Assembly (NCBI RefSeq): GCF_028280385.1
Contig: NZ_JANQLX010000015.1
Location: 310,001-374,000 of the forward strand
Direction of reading: 5' to 3'
From: Allomuricauda sp.
Lineage (GTDB): Bacteria > Bacteroidota > Bacteroidia > Flavobacteriales > Flavobacteriaceae
DNA length: 64,000 bases
The stretch's first letter is position 1; each line of letters starts with the position of its first letter. The notes beneath the pieces are model-generated. The model was not told the origin of the DNA and searched no databases. It saw only the letters and a program-made list of their open reading frames with translations. The position numbers and the translations under genes were made by a program. Below are positions 35,204 to 43,841 of the stretch, piece by piece.

Positions 35204-35245
35204 AAGAATCGCCTCAAGTTCTCAGCTTGGGGCGGTTCTTTTTTT
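35204..35245 (+). terminator. Terminator overlapping the araC-family gene end
   Basis: A 15-bp stem (35204-35218 with 35226-35240, two G-T pairs) and 7-base loop, followed by a T-run to 35245. It serves the plus-strand lipoprotein gene. The right arm also encodes the last residues of the convergent AraC-family gene, whose stop is at 35222-35224. Confidence 0.8.
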
Positions 35246-36091
35246 ATTACCTACATGGCGCTTTTTAAATTCGGATGGATTTTCGCCGCTTATGCCCTTA
35301 AATGTCCTGTTGAAATAGGATAAACTTTCAAAACCACATTCGTAGCATGCCTCCCCCACGTTTTTGCCCAAAAGCAACAATCTTTTGGCCTGACTTATTC
35401 TATACTGATTTAAAAAACGGGTAAACGTATTACCGGTTGCTTTTTTGAAATACCTACAGAACGCCTCTTTCCCCAGATTGCACATTCCAGCCACCTCCGC
35501 AATTTCAATTTTTCTTTGATAGTGTTGATCCACAAACCCATGGATATCCCTGAGCCTATCCTGCTCCTTTTTCTTGTAGCGGTTAACAAAGGGATCAGCA
35601 TGGAGTAGGAAATATTCTTGACTCTGTGATAGTTCCCGAAGGATTTGGATACTTTCCATAAAGAAATCAAAGGGAGCAAGTAAATGGAGTTGTTTTAGCC
35701 GTTGGCCAACCTTTTGTTTCGTTTCCCCTTGGAAAACGATTCCGTGCCTTGATCTTTCAAAAAGTTCTAGAATGGAATCCAATTCCGGGACATTGGTCAA
35801 TAGCTCCTCTTTAAATGAGGGTTTTATGTGCAGCACCTCTTTGATGTAATCCGATGTCACCCCATAATCAAAATTCAAATGGGGGATATTGGAACCAATA
35901 AAGACCAAGTCACTCTCCTTATAATTGGAAATACTGTCCCCCACATGTCTCGTTGCACTGGCCCCTTCAATATATACCAGCTCAAACTCCGGATGAAAAT
36001 GCCAATAGAACAAATGATTAAGGCGCGGAAGATGTAAAAGTCGGAATGGACTTTTGGTATCCGGGGCTATGGTTTCTAATTGGATTTTCAT
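35222..36091 (-). CDS. AraC family transcription regulator
   Basis: 289 residues from the ATG at 36091 (MKIQLETIAPD); an upstream start at 36133 would run across a repeat in the promoter region and is disfavoured. The N-terminal half is a cupin ligand-binding domain (FYWHFHPEFELVYIEG). The C-terminal 100 residues hold two HTH motifs (EIAEVAGMCNLGKEAFCRYF and NVGEACYECGFESLSYFNR). Divergent from the PhyH-type dioxygenase gene, which it probably controls. The inducer is unknown. Confidence 0.9.
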   Translation of the reverse strand: MKIQLETIAPDTKSPFRLLHLPRLNHLFYWHFHPEFELVYIEGASATRHVGDSISNYKESDLVFIGSNIPHLNFDYGVTSDYIKEVLHIKPSFKEELLTNVPELDSILELFERSRHGIVFQGETKQKVGQRLKQLHLLAPFDFFMESIQILRELSQSQEYFLLHADPFVNRYKKKEQDRLRDIHGFVDQHYQRKIEIAEVAGMCNLGKEAFCRYFKKATGNTFTRFLNQYRISQAKRLLLLGKNVGEACYECGFESLSYFNRTFKGISGENPSEFKKRHVGNKKRTAPS

Positions 36092-36110
36092 TTTTATGCC
36101 ATTCAAGTTA
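36092..36110. repeat. 19-bp repeat, copy 1 (araC side)
   Basis: TTTTATGCCATTCAAGTTA, directly adjacent to the araC-family ATG. It matches copy 2 at 36189-36207 in 17 of 19 positions, in the same orientation, 97 bp away. Confidence 0.6.
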
Positions 36111-36127
36111 ATAAAATAGCATGTAAA

Positions 36128-36157
36128 TATCAATATTGTTCAAATATGTATCAATAT
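36128..36157. promoter_or_regulatory. Candidate AraC-type operator, 9-bp direct repeat at 21-bp spacing
   Basis: TATCAATAT occurs at 36128-36136 and again at 36149-36157, 21 bp start to start. AraC-family proteins bind tandem half-sites spaced by two helical turns (araI1/I2 is the classic case), so this fits a dimer site for the adjacent regulator. Confidence 0.5.
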
Positions 36158-36188
36158 GAAGGTGGAGCCCACAAAGGATGATCTTTAG

Positions 36189-36207
36189 TTTTATCCCATT
36201 CAAATTA
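36189..36207. repeat. 19-bp repeat, copy 2 (phyH side)
   Basis: TTTTATCCCATTCAAATTA, 18 bp before the dioxygenase ATG. Direct repeat of 36092-36110 with two mismatches. The two copies bracket the 21-bp-spaced half-sites. Confidence 0.6.
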
Positions 36208-36225
36208 CAAGCAAAAACAGCGATC

Positions 36226-37197
36226 ATGGAAAAAGATGCAAAATTGGAAATGGCCAATAAGGCCCATGAGGAAATCCCGGGGAATCCATCAACCGCAACC
36301 AGCAGTAAAATACAATTGAGCGACCGCTCCCATGGAGAACCCCTTCGCGTTCTGTCAGAAGAGGATTGGGAATTTTGGAAGCACAACGGCTATATCGTTA
36401 TCAAAAATGCCATCAGCAGGGAGCAAGCTCAGGCAACTGCAGAATTCATTTGGGAATTTGATGAAAAAGACCCCAATGACCCGGCAACCTGGTATGCCCC
36501 TCCAAGGGCAGAGATGAAAATGAAAGAACTCACCGGTACTGGAATGGTTGAGGTATACAACAACCAACATTTGTGGAACAACCGCCAGATGCAACGGGTC
36601 TATGATGCCTTTGTGGATGTTTGGGGCACAGAGAAATTATGGGTCACCATTGATCGGGCCAATTTAAATTTCCCATTGCCACCCGGTGTTCAGAAGAAAG
36701 GATTCATTCATTGGGATTATGATCCGGAGACCAGGCCCCAAAATGTTCAAGGGGTGTTGGCCCTTAACGATCAAACAGATGAAAATATGGGAGGTTTCCA
36801 ATGCATCCCCTGGTTGTATAGAAATTATGATACTTGGAAATTGACCCAACCAGAAGAGCGGGATCATTTTCAACCCGATTTGGAAGGTTTGGAAGACAAG
36901 ATCGTAAAGGTAAAAATGGAAGCCGGAGATCTGTTGATTTTCAATAGTACGGAACCGCATGGAATCCGCCCCAATAAGTCCAAGGACAAGGTGCGCATTG
37001 CCCAATACATTTCCATGATGCCCGCCGAAGAAAATAATGAGGCCATGAGACAATGGCGTATCAACTCATGGAAGAATAGGGTGGCCCCGGAAGGCTATGC
37101 TTTTCCCGGTGACCCCAGAAATTGGGAACAAACAAAATATGGAACTGCCAAATTAAGTTCCCTGGGAGAGAAATTATTGGGGCTGAAAAAGTGGTAG
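36226..37197 (+). CDS. PhyH-type Fe(II)/2-oxoglutarate dioxygenase
   Basis: 323 residues from the ATG at 36226; the longer frame from 36178 would pass through repeat copy 2. Phytanoyl-CoA dioxygenase family. Facial-triad residues are His162 and Asp164 in IHWDYD and His245 in TEPHGIRPN, and the 2-oxoglutarate-binding Arg257 is in KVRIAQY. No signal peptide, so cytoplasmic. Such enzymes hydroxylate many small molecules; the substrate is not readable here. Divergent control by an AraC-type regulator suggests induction by a particular nutrient. Confidence 0.85.
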   Translation: MEKDAKLEMANKAHEEIPGNPSTATSSKIQLSDRSHGEPLRVLSEEDWEFWKHNGYIVIKNAISREQAQATAEFIWEFDEKDPNDPATWYAPPRAEMKMKELTGTGMVEVYNNQHLWNNRQMQRVYDAFVDVWGTEKLWVTIDRANLNFPLPPGVQKKGFIHWDYDPETRPQNVQGVLALNDQTDENMGGFQCIPWLYRNYDTWKLTQPEERDHFQPDLEGLEDKIVKVKMEAGDLLIFNSTEPHGIRPNKSKDKVRIAQYISMMPAEENNEAMRQWRINSWKNRVAPEGYAFPGDPRNWEQTKYGTAKLSSLGEKLLGLKKW

Positions 37198-37251
37198 GAT
37201 CGCCAATTCCTTAAAAATGAGACCAATTATGGTCAACTTGGGGAATAATGG

Positions 37252-37259
37252 TATTTTTG
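37252..37259 (+). promoter_or_regulatory. Candidate -7 promoter element for SulP gene
   Basis: TATTTTTG is an exact TAnnTTTG match, 19 bp before the ATG at 37279. The nearest TTG (37238-37240) is closer than the usual -33 distance. Confidence 0.35.
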
Positions 37260-37278
37260 CCGGCTTCAAGCAACAGCC

Positions 37279-38811
37279 ATGAAAAAGTACCTGAACCTTT
37301 TCGATTTTTCGCAAAAAGTAAATTACCGTACCGAGGTGCTCTCCGGATTAACGGTGGCCTTGGCTTTGGTGCCGGAGGCCATAGCTTTTGCCTTTATTGC
37401 GGGACTATCGCCCTTGACCGGACTTTATGCTGCCTTTGTAATGGGGTTGGTGACCTCTATTTTGGGAGGTAGACCGGGAATGATATCCGGGGCGACCGGC
37501 GCAGTGGCTGTGGTGATTGTAAGCCTTGCGCAACAGTACGGGGTTGAATATGTGTTTGCCACCGTTGTTTTGGCCGGAATTCTTCAGATGGCTGCAGGGT
37601 TCCTGCGCTTGGGGAAACTTATGAGATTGGTACCGCATCCTGTAATTTTCGGATTTGTAAACGGATTGGCCATCATCATTTTTATGTCGCAGCTCGATCA
37701 GTTTAAGACGGTGGACGGTCATTGGCTTACGGGCTCTACCTTGTACATATTTCTGGGACTGGTGCTCCTAACCATGGTGGTAATCTGGGGATTGCCCAAA
37801 CTGAGCAAGGTGGTTCCCGCCTCTTTGGTTGCCATTTTATTGGTGTTTGGTATAGTGTTTTTCTTAGGGATCGATACAAGGACCATTGGGGACATAGCAT
37901 CTATAGAAGGAAGTTTCCCGCCATTTCATATTCCCGACCTGCCCTTTACTTTTGAAACCCTGCAAATTATTTTTCCCTATGCCGCAATTGTTGCGGGAGT
38001 TGGACTTATTGAAAGCTTGTTAACCTTGAACATTGTTGACGAAATCACCGAAACCAGGGGTCGCGGCAATAAGGAGGCTGTGGCCCAGGGTACCGCCAAT
38101 ATTTTATCTGGACTGTTTTCAGGTATGGGAGGCTGCGCCATGATTGGGCAGAGCTTGATCAATACTTCCAATGGTGCCAGGGCGAGGTTGTCTGGTATTG
38201 TGGCTTCCGTTATGTTGTTGGCTTTTGTGATGTTCGGTTCCAGTTTAATTGAAAAAGTACCCATGGCAGCCCTGACCGGCCTGATGATCATGGTGGCTCT
38301 TGGTACGTTTGAATGGGCTAGCTTAAGAACATTCCGAAGAATGCCAAAATCCGATGTTTTGGTGATGGTGCTGGTCACGTTGGTAACCGTGTTCCTGCAC
38401 AATTTGGCTCTTGCCGTATTGGTTGGGGTAATCATCTCTGCCTTGGTATTTGCGTGGGACAACGCCATAAGGATCAGGGCCAGAAAGCATGTGGATGAAA
38501 ATGGGATTAAGCATTATGAAATCTACGGGCCATTGTTCTTTGGAAGTACCACCTTGTTTGCTGAAAAGTTTGATGTGATGAACGACCCAGATGAGGTTGT
38601 CATCGATTTTGCAGAAAGTCGGGTAGTGGATATGTCGGCTATTGAAGCTGTGAATAAAATTACAGAACGATATTCTAAAGCTGGAAAAAAAGTCCATTTA
38701 AGGCATCTTAGCAAAGACTGCAGAAGATTGCTTCAAAATGCCGAGGACATCATTGAGGTAAATGTATTGGAAGACCCAACTTATAAAGTGGTTTCAGACA
38801 ATATTAGGTAA
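37279..38811 (+). CDS. SulP family anion transporter with STAS domain
   Basis: 510 residues. The transporter core spans about 1-400, with ALALVPEAIAFAFIAGLSPLTGLYAAFV and the GATGAVAVV loop of SLC26/SulP proteins. A STAS domain covers about 405-505 (HYEIYGPLFFGSTTLF, VVIDFAESRVVDMSAIEAV). It is likely to carry sulfate, bicarbonate or another small anion across the inner membrane. No carbonic anhydrase or sulfate-assimilation gene is adjacent, so the substrate is open. The upstream PhyH gene is 81 bp away and probably separate. Confidence 0.93.
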   Translation: MKKYLNLFDFSQKVNYRTEVLSGLTVALALVPEAIAFAFIAGLSPLTGLYAAFVMGLVTSILGGRPGMISGATGAVAVVIVSLAQQYGVEYVFATVVLAGILQMAAGFLRLGKLMRLVPHPVIFGFVNGLAIIIFMSQLDQFKTVDGHWLTGSTLYIFLGLVLLTMVVIWGLPKLSKVVPASLVAILLVFGIVFFLGIDTRTIGDIASIEGSFPPFHIPDLPFTFETLQIIFPYAAIVAGVGLIESLLTLNIVDEITETRGRGNKEAVAQGTANILSGLFSGMGGCAMIGQSLINTSNGARARLSGIVASVMLLAFVMFGSSLIEKVPMAALTGLMIMVALGTFEWASLRTFRRMPKSDVLVMVLVTLVTVFLHNLALAVLVGVIISALVFAWDNAIRIRARKHVDENGIKHYEIYGPLFFGSTTLFAEKFDVMNDPDEVVIDFAESRVVDMSAIEAVNKITERYSKAGKKVHLRHLSKDCRRLLQNAEDIIEVNVLEDPTYKVVSDNIR

Positions 38812-38825
38812 AACCGAGAATTAGG

Positions 38826-39098
38826 TCAGAAAAGCAAATAAACGACCAACACAATTAAGCTCAATACAAGGGCAGTAATTATATACAGACGTATTTCTGC
38901 AATACGATCCCTTTTAGCTTGTGCAATAATTTTGTCCCGTATCTTTTTCTGCTCGAAGGGAGTAAGTTCCTTAAAATGGAGTTGGGTTTCATTGGAATAA
39001 CCTTCGTAAGCCTCCCGTATGTCTTTAAAACTTTTACGTTTACGTAACAACAAACGGTTAGCTTTTACCACCAACATTGGTTGACTAGCAGAACCCAT
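38826..39098 (-). CDS. Small tail-anchored membrane protein, unknown
   Basis: 90 residues. The N-terminal 70 are highly charged and helical, rich in Lys and Arg (RLLLRKRKSFKDIREAYEGY). A single C-terminal membrane helix at about 71-90 (YIITALVLSLIVLVVYLLF) ends the protein. It is probably anchored with the basic part in the cytoplasm. Product not recognised. Convergent with the SulP gene, 14 bp apart. Confidence 0.65.
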   Translation of the reverse strand: MGSASQPMLVVKANRLLLRKRKSFKDIREAYEGYSNETQLHFKELTPFEQKKIRDKIIAQAKRDRIAEIRLYIITALVLSLIVLVVYLLF

Positions 39099-39158
39099 AA
39101 TCTTCTCTTTACTTATTTGTTGTGAAAAAAAGATTTTGTTACAAAAACGGGAAATAAT

Positions 39159-39770
39159 CTATTTGGTTCTCAACCTTCCATTAAACATACTCAGGTTGGG
39201 GGCGATTGGATTTCCAGAGGCCCTGCGCAACATGGTAATCTGACCGGTATGGTAGATACAATCGGACAGCATCCCATTGATCATATTCCAATATGGAAAC
39301 CCTTTCTGGTCTTCCCTGCCTTGAAAGACAATCCTGAAATTTTCAAAATCCTCCGCTTGTTTGCCTGCCATTAGTTGACTGGCTTTTTGAAGGTTTTCCA
39401 AGGTTTTTCTTCTCAGCTTTTCATAAGGCCAATTTTTGTAATCCTCGGGGAGTTCATTGGCTTTGCCCAATGGGGCATTCTTGATCATTCCGGACATGGC
39501 ATAGATGTGATGAAGGGTTTCCATAACGGTTCTGCTATCTTCGGATGGCTTATAGTCCAAATCCTCCTGGCGGAGGTCTTTGCTGGCCCAATGGAAACGG
39601 AATCCCAGACCGTCTATCATTCTAGCGGCCACATTCCCTGGACCATAATCTGCAGGGTAGTCCGGTATTTCGTAATATGGAACTTGGTCTTCTTGTGCAT
39701 TCATGGTGATACCTAAAAGTAACAAAAGCACCACTGTTGTAAAAAATCGGGTTGGATTTAGGTTTTTCAT
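39159..39770 (-). CDS. Secreted DinB-fold protein
   Basis: 203 residues. A signal peptide spans about 1-25 (ends TMNAQ). A DinB/YfiT four-helix domain follows, with candidate metal histidines in METLHHIYAM and DCIYHTGQITMLRRA. DinB-fold proteins include thiol S-transferases and many of unknown role; export of one is less common. A second, cytoplasmic DinB protein is encoded at 47405-47875. The gene stands alone between short spacers. Confidence 0.78.
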   Translation of the reverse strand: MKNLNPTRFFTTVVLLLLLGITMNAQEDQVPYYEIPDYPADYGPGNVAARMIDGLGFRFHWASKDLRQEDLDYKPSEDSRTVMETLHHIYAMSGMIKNAPLGKANELPEDYKNWPYEKLRRKTLENLQKASQLMAGKQAEDFENFRIVFQGREDQKGFPYWNMINGMLSDCIYHTGQITMLRRASGNPIAPNLSMFNGRLRTK

Positions 39771-39849
39771 TCTTCTGATTTGAGTGCCTAAAATAGCGGA
39801 TCACGGATAACCCCCAGCTTATTTTTGCAAAGATTTAGCAAACGTGCCG

Positions 39850-40341
39850 TTATACTTCAAAGGTTAGGTGGAGCTCCTCGCCTTCTGCCAGAGCATTCCA
39901 GCGCGAAAGCAATTCGTGAAAAGAGCCTCGGATACGTTCCAATGATGCTGCAGTGAGGCCAATGGGCTGTCCAAGTTCATGTTCTTCCAGAATTTCCTTT
40001 AAGGTGGTTTCAAAATTGAATCCTTCAGGATGCTGATACTCCGTCATCAACAGATTGACCATGTGCTCGGTCTGCAAGGATTCTGGAGGAAGGTTGACCG
40101 GCATCAGGGCCTCGGGTCTTTGATCACGTGGGAGTTCAAAATCCTGGATGGTATACCCATCAGCCAATAATCCGTAGAATGCTTTTTTAAACCCAAGTTC
40201 GGTTTCAACAGCAAAGTGTGCCAAATCATGGGCTTCAAAACCGGGGTGCATTTGGGTCCAGGTTTTACTACCATCCTCACGTACGCAGGAAAGTGTACTA
40301 GGCTTGTCCCTGTGTTTCTTAAATTGAATTTTTAGCGACAC
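39850..40341 (-). CDS. Cytoplasmic protein, unknown
   Basis: 163 residues beginning with GTG (MSLKIQFKKHRDK); the first in-frame ATG would remove about 30 residues including the beta strands at the start. No membrane segment. It contains HDLAHFAVETELGFKKAFYGLL, a helical block with a His-x3-His spacing, and a C-terminal strand ELHLTFEV. Not recognised. Starts 30 bp after the secreted duplicated protein gene on the same strand. Confidence 0.65.
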   Translation of the reverse strand: MSLKIQFKKHRDKPSTLSCVREDGSKTWTQMHPGFEAHDLAHFAVETELGFKKAFYGLLADGYTIQDFELPRDQRPEALMPVNLPPESLQTEHMVNLLMTEYQHPEGFNFETTLKEILEEHELGQPIGLTAASLERIRGSFHELLSRWNALAEGEELHLTFEV

Positions 40342-40370
40342 AATTTTTTTAGTGATAAATGAAATTTCGC

Positions 40371-41084
40371 TTAAAGGTTGCGTCTACTCCAAATTTCATA
40401 AAGGGGAGCGCCTTTGCTGCTAAATCCTGAATGGTGCCAATTTCCGTCCTTCAATTCAAAATCGAAGCCTAGGCTGGCCCCTACCCGGGAATTGTCCCTA
40501 GAGAAGAATTCAATGTTTTCGGTATACTTGCCATCTATGGTGGTATAACTACCCCCTCCCGTGCCCATGAATTCCTTGGTTTCCGTATTGTAGGCAATCC
40601 ACTGAAAACGCGTGCCGGATAGAATCTTCATGGTTTTTCTGGGTCTATTCGTGTCCCGAAAGCGCAATGTTCCGTCGGTTTTTCTGCCTGACATGAGCCA
40701 AGCACCCGCCAATGCGCCCGGAGATCCATCATCCAATCTTTTCCAAACGGTGTTATGCTCTTTTGCTTTGAGGGTGTTTTGGTCCAATTCTATTTCAAAG
40801 GTAACCTGACTGCCTACGCGTTCTGGTTTAGCGGTATCAAACTCAACGGTTTCCGTCAATTGGGAACCGTTCAATTCCCATCCGCCCCCATTGGTTTTGA
40901 TAAATGCTCCGGTTTGGGCATCAAACCAAGTGGCAACCTGATGTCCTTCGGAAAAGATAACCACATTACGAACGGTCCGTCCGTCCTCGGTGGTCTGGAT
41001 ATTTTCCCATGCGCCAATTAAACTTTGGGCACAGACCAAATTGAGACAAAGGCAGGCGATAAGGGATAAAATAGCGTGTTTCAT
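40371..41084 (-). CDS. Secreted protein with duplicated lipocalin-like domain
   Basis: 237 residues. Signal peptide about 1-19 (ends LVCAQ). Two copies of a DUF4488/lipocalin-like unit are visible. LIGAWENIQTTEDG, GGGWELNGSQLTETVEFDT and RVGSQVTFEIELD align with LAGAWLMSGRKTDG, GGGSYTTIDGKYTENIEFF and RVGASLGFDFELK. This is a clear internal duplication. The domain probably binds a small hydrophobic ligand in the periplasm; no catalytic motif is seen. Confidence 0.75.
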   Translation of the reverse strand: MKHAILSLIACLCLNLVCAQSLIGAWENIQTTEDGRTVRNVVIFSEGHQVATWFDAQTGAFIKTNGGGWELNGSQLTETVEFDTAKPERVGSQVTFEIELDQNTLKAKEHNTVWKRLDDGSPGALAGAWLMSGRKTDGTLRFRDTNRPRKTMKILSGTRFQWIAYNTETKEFMGTGGGSYTTIDGKYTENIEFFSRDNSRVGASLGFDFELKDGNWHHSGFSSKGAPLYEIWSRRNL

Positions 41085-41209
41085 GTGTTATGTCTTGAAA
41101 AATTACCAACCCCAAAAGGGCATATCAAGCCATAGGAACACAAAATAGAATCAGGAGTCAAGGCCCCGAACCCTTCCCCAATTTACTTTTGTCTACCTGG
41201 GAAAAGAAT

Positions 41210-41689
41210 CTACAGGGTGCGCAAGTATTCAGCAACATCCCTGGCCTGCTCCTCGGTCAGATTCTGATTGAGCATTATGGCGTTGTTATATTCCTTAAGC
41301 AATGCTTTTGCGATGGGATCTTCCCTAAGCATCACATCAGGATTGAGAATCATGTTCATGACCCATTCTGGGCTTCTTCTCTCATAGACCCCTTTCATGG
41401 CAGGTCCGATCATTCGCTGGTCCACCATGTGGCAAGCAACACAAATGGAATTAAAGGTAGATTCGCCCCTTGCCGCCATTTCCTCATCTATGGTATCAGA
41501 AAAAGTGACTTCTTTGATGGGCCCCACTCCTTTATTGTCCAAGTCCACTGGCACACCTTCAGCAGCTTCCTTTTTTTTGTCCTCTGTTTTGGAGCGACTT
41601 ACTTCAAAACCATCCTTTTTTTCTTCCTTTTTTCCTCCACAGCTAGATACAAAGGCAGCTAGCGCTAGAAACAAGAGTAATCTTTTCAT
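41210..41689 (-). CDS. Lipoprotein c-type cytochrome
   Basis: 159 residues. Signal MKRLLLFLALAAFVSSC with lipidated Cys17, then a Lys/Glu-rich linker to about residue 60. A small class I cytochrome c domain follows, with heme motif CVACH at 83-87 and a likely distal Met in MIGPAMKGVY (Met98). The C-terminus EEQARDVAEYLRTL is the usual last helix. One heme, facing the periplasm. No oxidase genes are adjacent. Confidence 0.9.
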   Translation of the reverse strand: MKRLLLFLALAAFVSSCGGKKEEKKDGFEVSRSKTEDKKKEAAEGVPVDLDNKGVGPIKEVTFSDTIDEEMAARGESTFNSICVACHMVDQRMIGPAMKGVYERRSPEWVMNMILNPDVMLREDPIAKALLKEYNNAIMLNQNLTEEQARDVAEYLRTL

Positions 41690-41800
41690 GTTGTTAAATT
41701 GTGTTGTAGTCAGTTGTATTTGTAGCTACTAAGATAGTTAAATGGGCAAAACTATTTGGTTCTTTATTTTGATGCCTCTAACATTTCGGAATGGGATGGC

Positions 41801-42760
41801 TCAACGCGAGTCAAAAAATGCCAATGCCCTTTTTTCAGAATAGGTCACATTGTCCTTGCCCCAAAACCCTACATGCCCACCATATTTTGGGATTTCCAAA
41901 TGGATCAAATCGCTTTTTTCAGATACATCAATGGGATAACAGGCCCTGCCAAGAAAAGAGTCGTCCTCTGCGTTGATGATCAAAACAGGCACCTGGATTT
42001 CATCTAGAAATTGGAGGCAGCTGCACTGTTCATAGTAGTCCAAGGCATTCTTGAAGTTGTGTGCCTTACTGGTGTAGACATCATCAAAGTCCTTTAGCGT
42101 TTTGATGGATCTGATGTCTTTGTCGGAGATCAATTCGGGAAAGAGCTTTTGTTTTTGTTTAAGCTTGGCTATCAAATGTTTTTTAAACCTTTTGGCGTAG
42201 AGTACATTTTTATACATCAGTAATTGCTCGCACGAATCACGCAAACTACAGGGCACGGATATGGCTACGGCTGCTTTGACCTCTGCCGGCACTTGGTTGC
42301 CCTCGCCCAAATATTTTAAGGCAAGGTTTCCTCCCAAACTGAAACCCTTGAGATAAATCCCTACATAGTTACGTGCTGTTAAAATATGGTCCATAATGGC
42401 CACCAAATCTTCCGTGGCACCACTGTGGTAAGACCGGTACTCGGCATTGGGCTCTCCGCTGCACCCCCTGTAGTTGACAGCACAGGTGTCGTACCCATTT
42501 TGGTTAAGGAGTTTGGCACTTCCGGTTATATAAGGACGTTGCGCATCGCCCTCCAGTCCATGTAAAAGAACCACCAACTTTGAAGTTTTGTGGGTGGCAT
42601 AGCTCCAATCCAGATCTAAAAAATCGCCATCAGGCAAATGTATCCTTTCACGGGTCTGTGCCACACCATTTACACGCCTAAATAGTCCATTGTATATCGT
42701 GGCCAGATGTCCATTTTTAAAGAAAAGGGGAGGGTGGTAGTTTGCGGGTATGATGGGCAT
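41801..42760 (-). CDS. YheT family alpha/beta hydrolase
   Basis: 319 residues. YheT/AbhD1-3 signatures are FFKNGHLATIYNGL near the N-terminus, LLHGLEGDAQRPYI at about 65-78 and the nucleophile elbow GFSLGGNLALKYL with Ser141. A likely acid is in NAEDDSFLG and the catalytic His in YGGHVGFWG. Cytoplasmic esterase of unknown natural substrate. 20 bp downstream of the nitronate monooxygenase gene, same strand. Confidence 0.88.
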   Translation of the reverse strand: MPIIPANYHPPLFFKNGHLATIYNGLFRRVNGVAQTRERIHLPDGDFLDLDWSYATHKTSKLVVLLHGLEGDAQRPYITGSAKLLNQNGYDTCAVNYRGCSGEPNAEYRSYHSGATEDLVAIMDHILTARNYVGIYLKGFSLGGNLALKYLGEGNQVPAEVKAAVAISVPCSLRDSCEQLLMYKNVLYAKRFKKHLIAKLKQKQKLFPELISDKDIRSIKTLKDFDDVYTSKAHNFKNALDYYEQCSCLQFLDEIQVPVLIINAEDDSFLGRACYPIDVSEKSDLIHLEIPKYGGHVGFWGKDNVTYSEKRALAFFDSR

Positions 42761-42780
42761 TTCGAAAACCGAATTATAAA

Positions 42781-43758
42781 CTAATCTTTTGGGAAGCGCT
42801 CCAGCAGTTTGGATTGTTGTTGGATTGCTTCCTTAAATTCGGATTTTAATTGGGCCACCAGTTCTCTGACCGACATTACATTATTGATGGTAGTTACCCC
42901 CTGACCCGCGGACCATATGGTCTTCCAGGCCTTTGCTTCGGTGTCCAATTCTTTTCCAAAATCAATTTTATGGTCTTTTTTGAGATCTTCTTCCGAGATT
43001 CCCGCCGCCTGAAGGCTGGCAGCCAAAAAGTTGGCATGTACCCCAGAAATTGCCGCGGTATAAACCACATCACTTGCACCCGCTTCTATGATCATTTTCC
43101 GATACTCGTCTGGTGCCTTGCTCTCTTCCACATTGATAAAACGAGTGCCCATATAAGCCAGGTCCGCACCCATTTGCATGGCTGTTGCAATATCCCTGCC
43201 GTTGCTGATGCAACCGGACAGGATGATTGTTTTGTTGAATATTTTTTTAACCTCGGCCACCAAGCTCATGGGATTCAAATTTCCAGCATGGCCTCCTGCA
43301 CCGGCGGATACCAGGATAAGTCCGTCCACCCCTGCTTCAGCGGCCTTTTCCGCATGCCTTTTTTTGATGATATCGTGAAAAACAAGTCCACCATAACTAT
43401 GGATGGCATTTACCACCATGCTAACGGCACCCAATGAAGTGATTACCAAGGGCACCTTGTGCTTTATGCACAACTTTACATCGGCTTCCAATCTGGGATT
43501 GGTGGGATGAACAATGAGATTTACGCCAAATGGGGCTGGTTTTTTGCCTGTTTCCTTTTCAAATTCCTGGAGTTCTGATTTGATTTGGATGAGCCATTCC
43601 TCAAAACCTTCACTGGTACGTTGGTTGAGCGCTGGGAAGGTGCCCACTATCCCATTTTTGCAACATTCCACCACCAACTTGGGTCCGGAAATCAAAAACA
43701 TGGGAGCTGCGATGGCAGGGAGGTCTAAATCTTGGATAAATTTGGCTTTTTCACTCAT
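42781..43758 (-). CDS. Nitronate monooxygenase family flavoprotein
   Basis: 325 residues, FMN-dependent TIM barrel. N-terminal PAIAAPMFLISGPKLV, the central DGLILVSAGAGGHAG, and phosphate-binding ILSGCISNGRDIATAMQMGADLAYMGTRF match the NMO/2-nitropropane dioxygenase family. Members detoxify alkyl nitronates or act as enoyl reductases; the particular role is uncertain. Divergent from the thioesterase gene across a region with a perfect palindrome. Confidence 0.88.
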   Translation of the reverse strand: MSEKAKFIQDLDLPAIAAPMFLISGPKLVVECCKNGIVGTFPALNQRTSEGFEEWLIQIKSELQEFEKETGKKPAPFGVNLIVHPTNPRLEADVKLCIKHKVPLVITSLGAVSMVVNAIHSYGGLVFHDIIKKRHAEKAAEAGVDGLILVSAGAGGHAGNLNPMSLVAEVKKIFNKTIILSGCISNGRDIATAMQMGADLAYMGTRFINVEESKAPDEYRKMIIEAGASDVVYTAAISGVHANFLAASLQAAGISEEDLKKDHKIDFGKELDTEAKAWKTIWSAGQGVTTINNVMSVRELVAQLKSEFKEAIQQQSKLLERFPKD

Positions 43759-43841
43759 AGCGAGGTTTTAGGTTTGAATTTAATCTTATTTGGGATGGAT
43801 ATGGACTTCAATTCCCAAAAAGTATGGTAATTTTACAATTA

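Noticed and set aside
42850-43437. 195-codon plus-strand frame
   Set aside because: Antisense to the nitronate monooxygenase gene, which has all family motifs; the frame has no domain.
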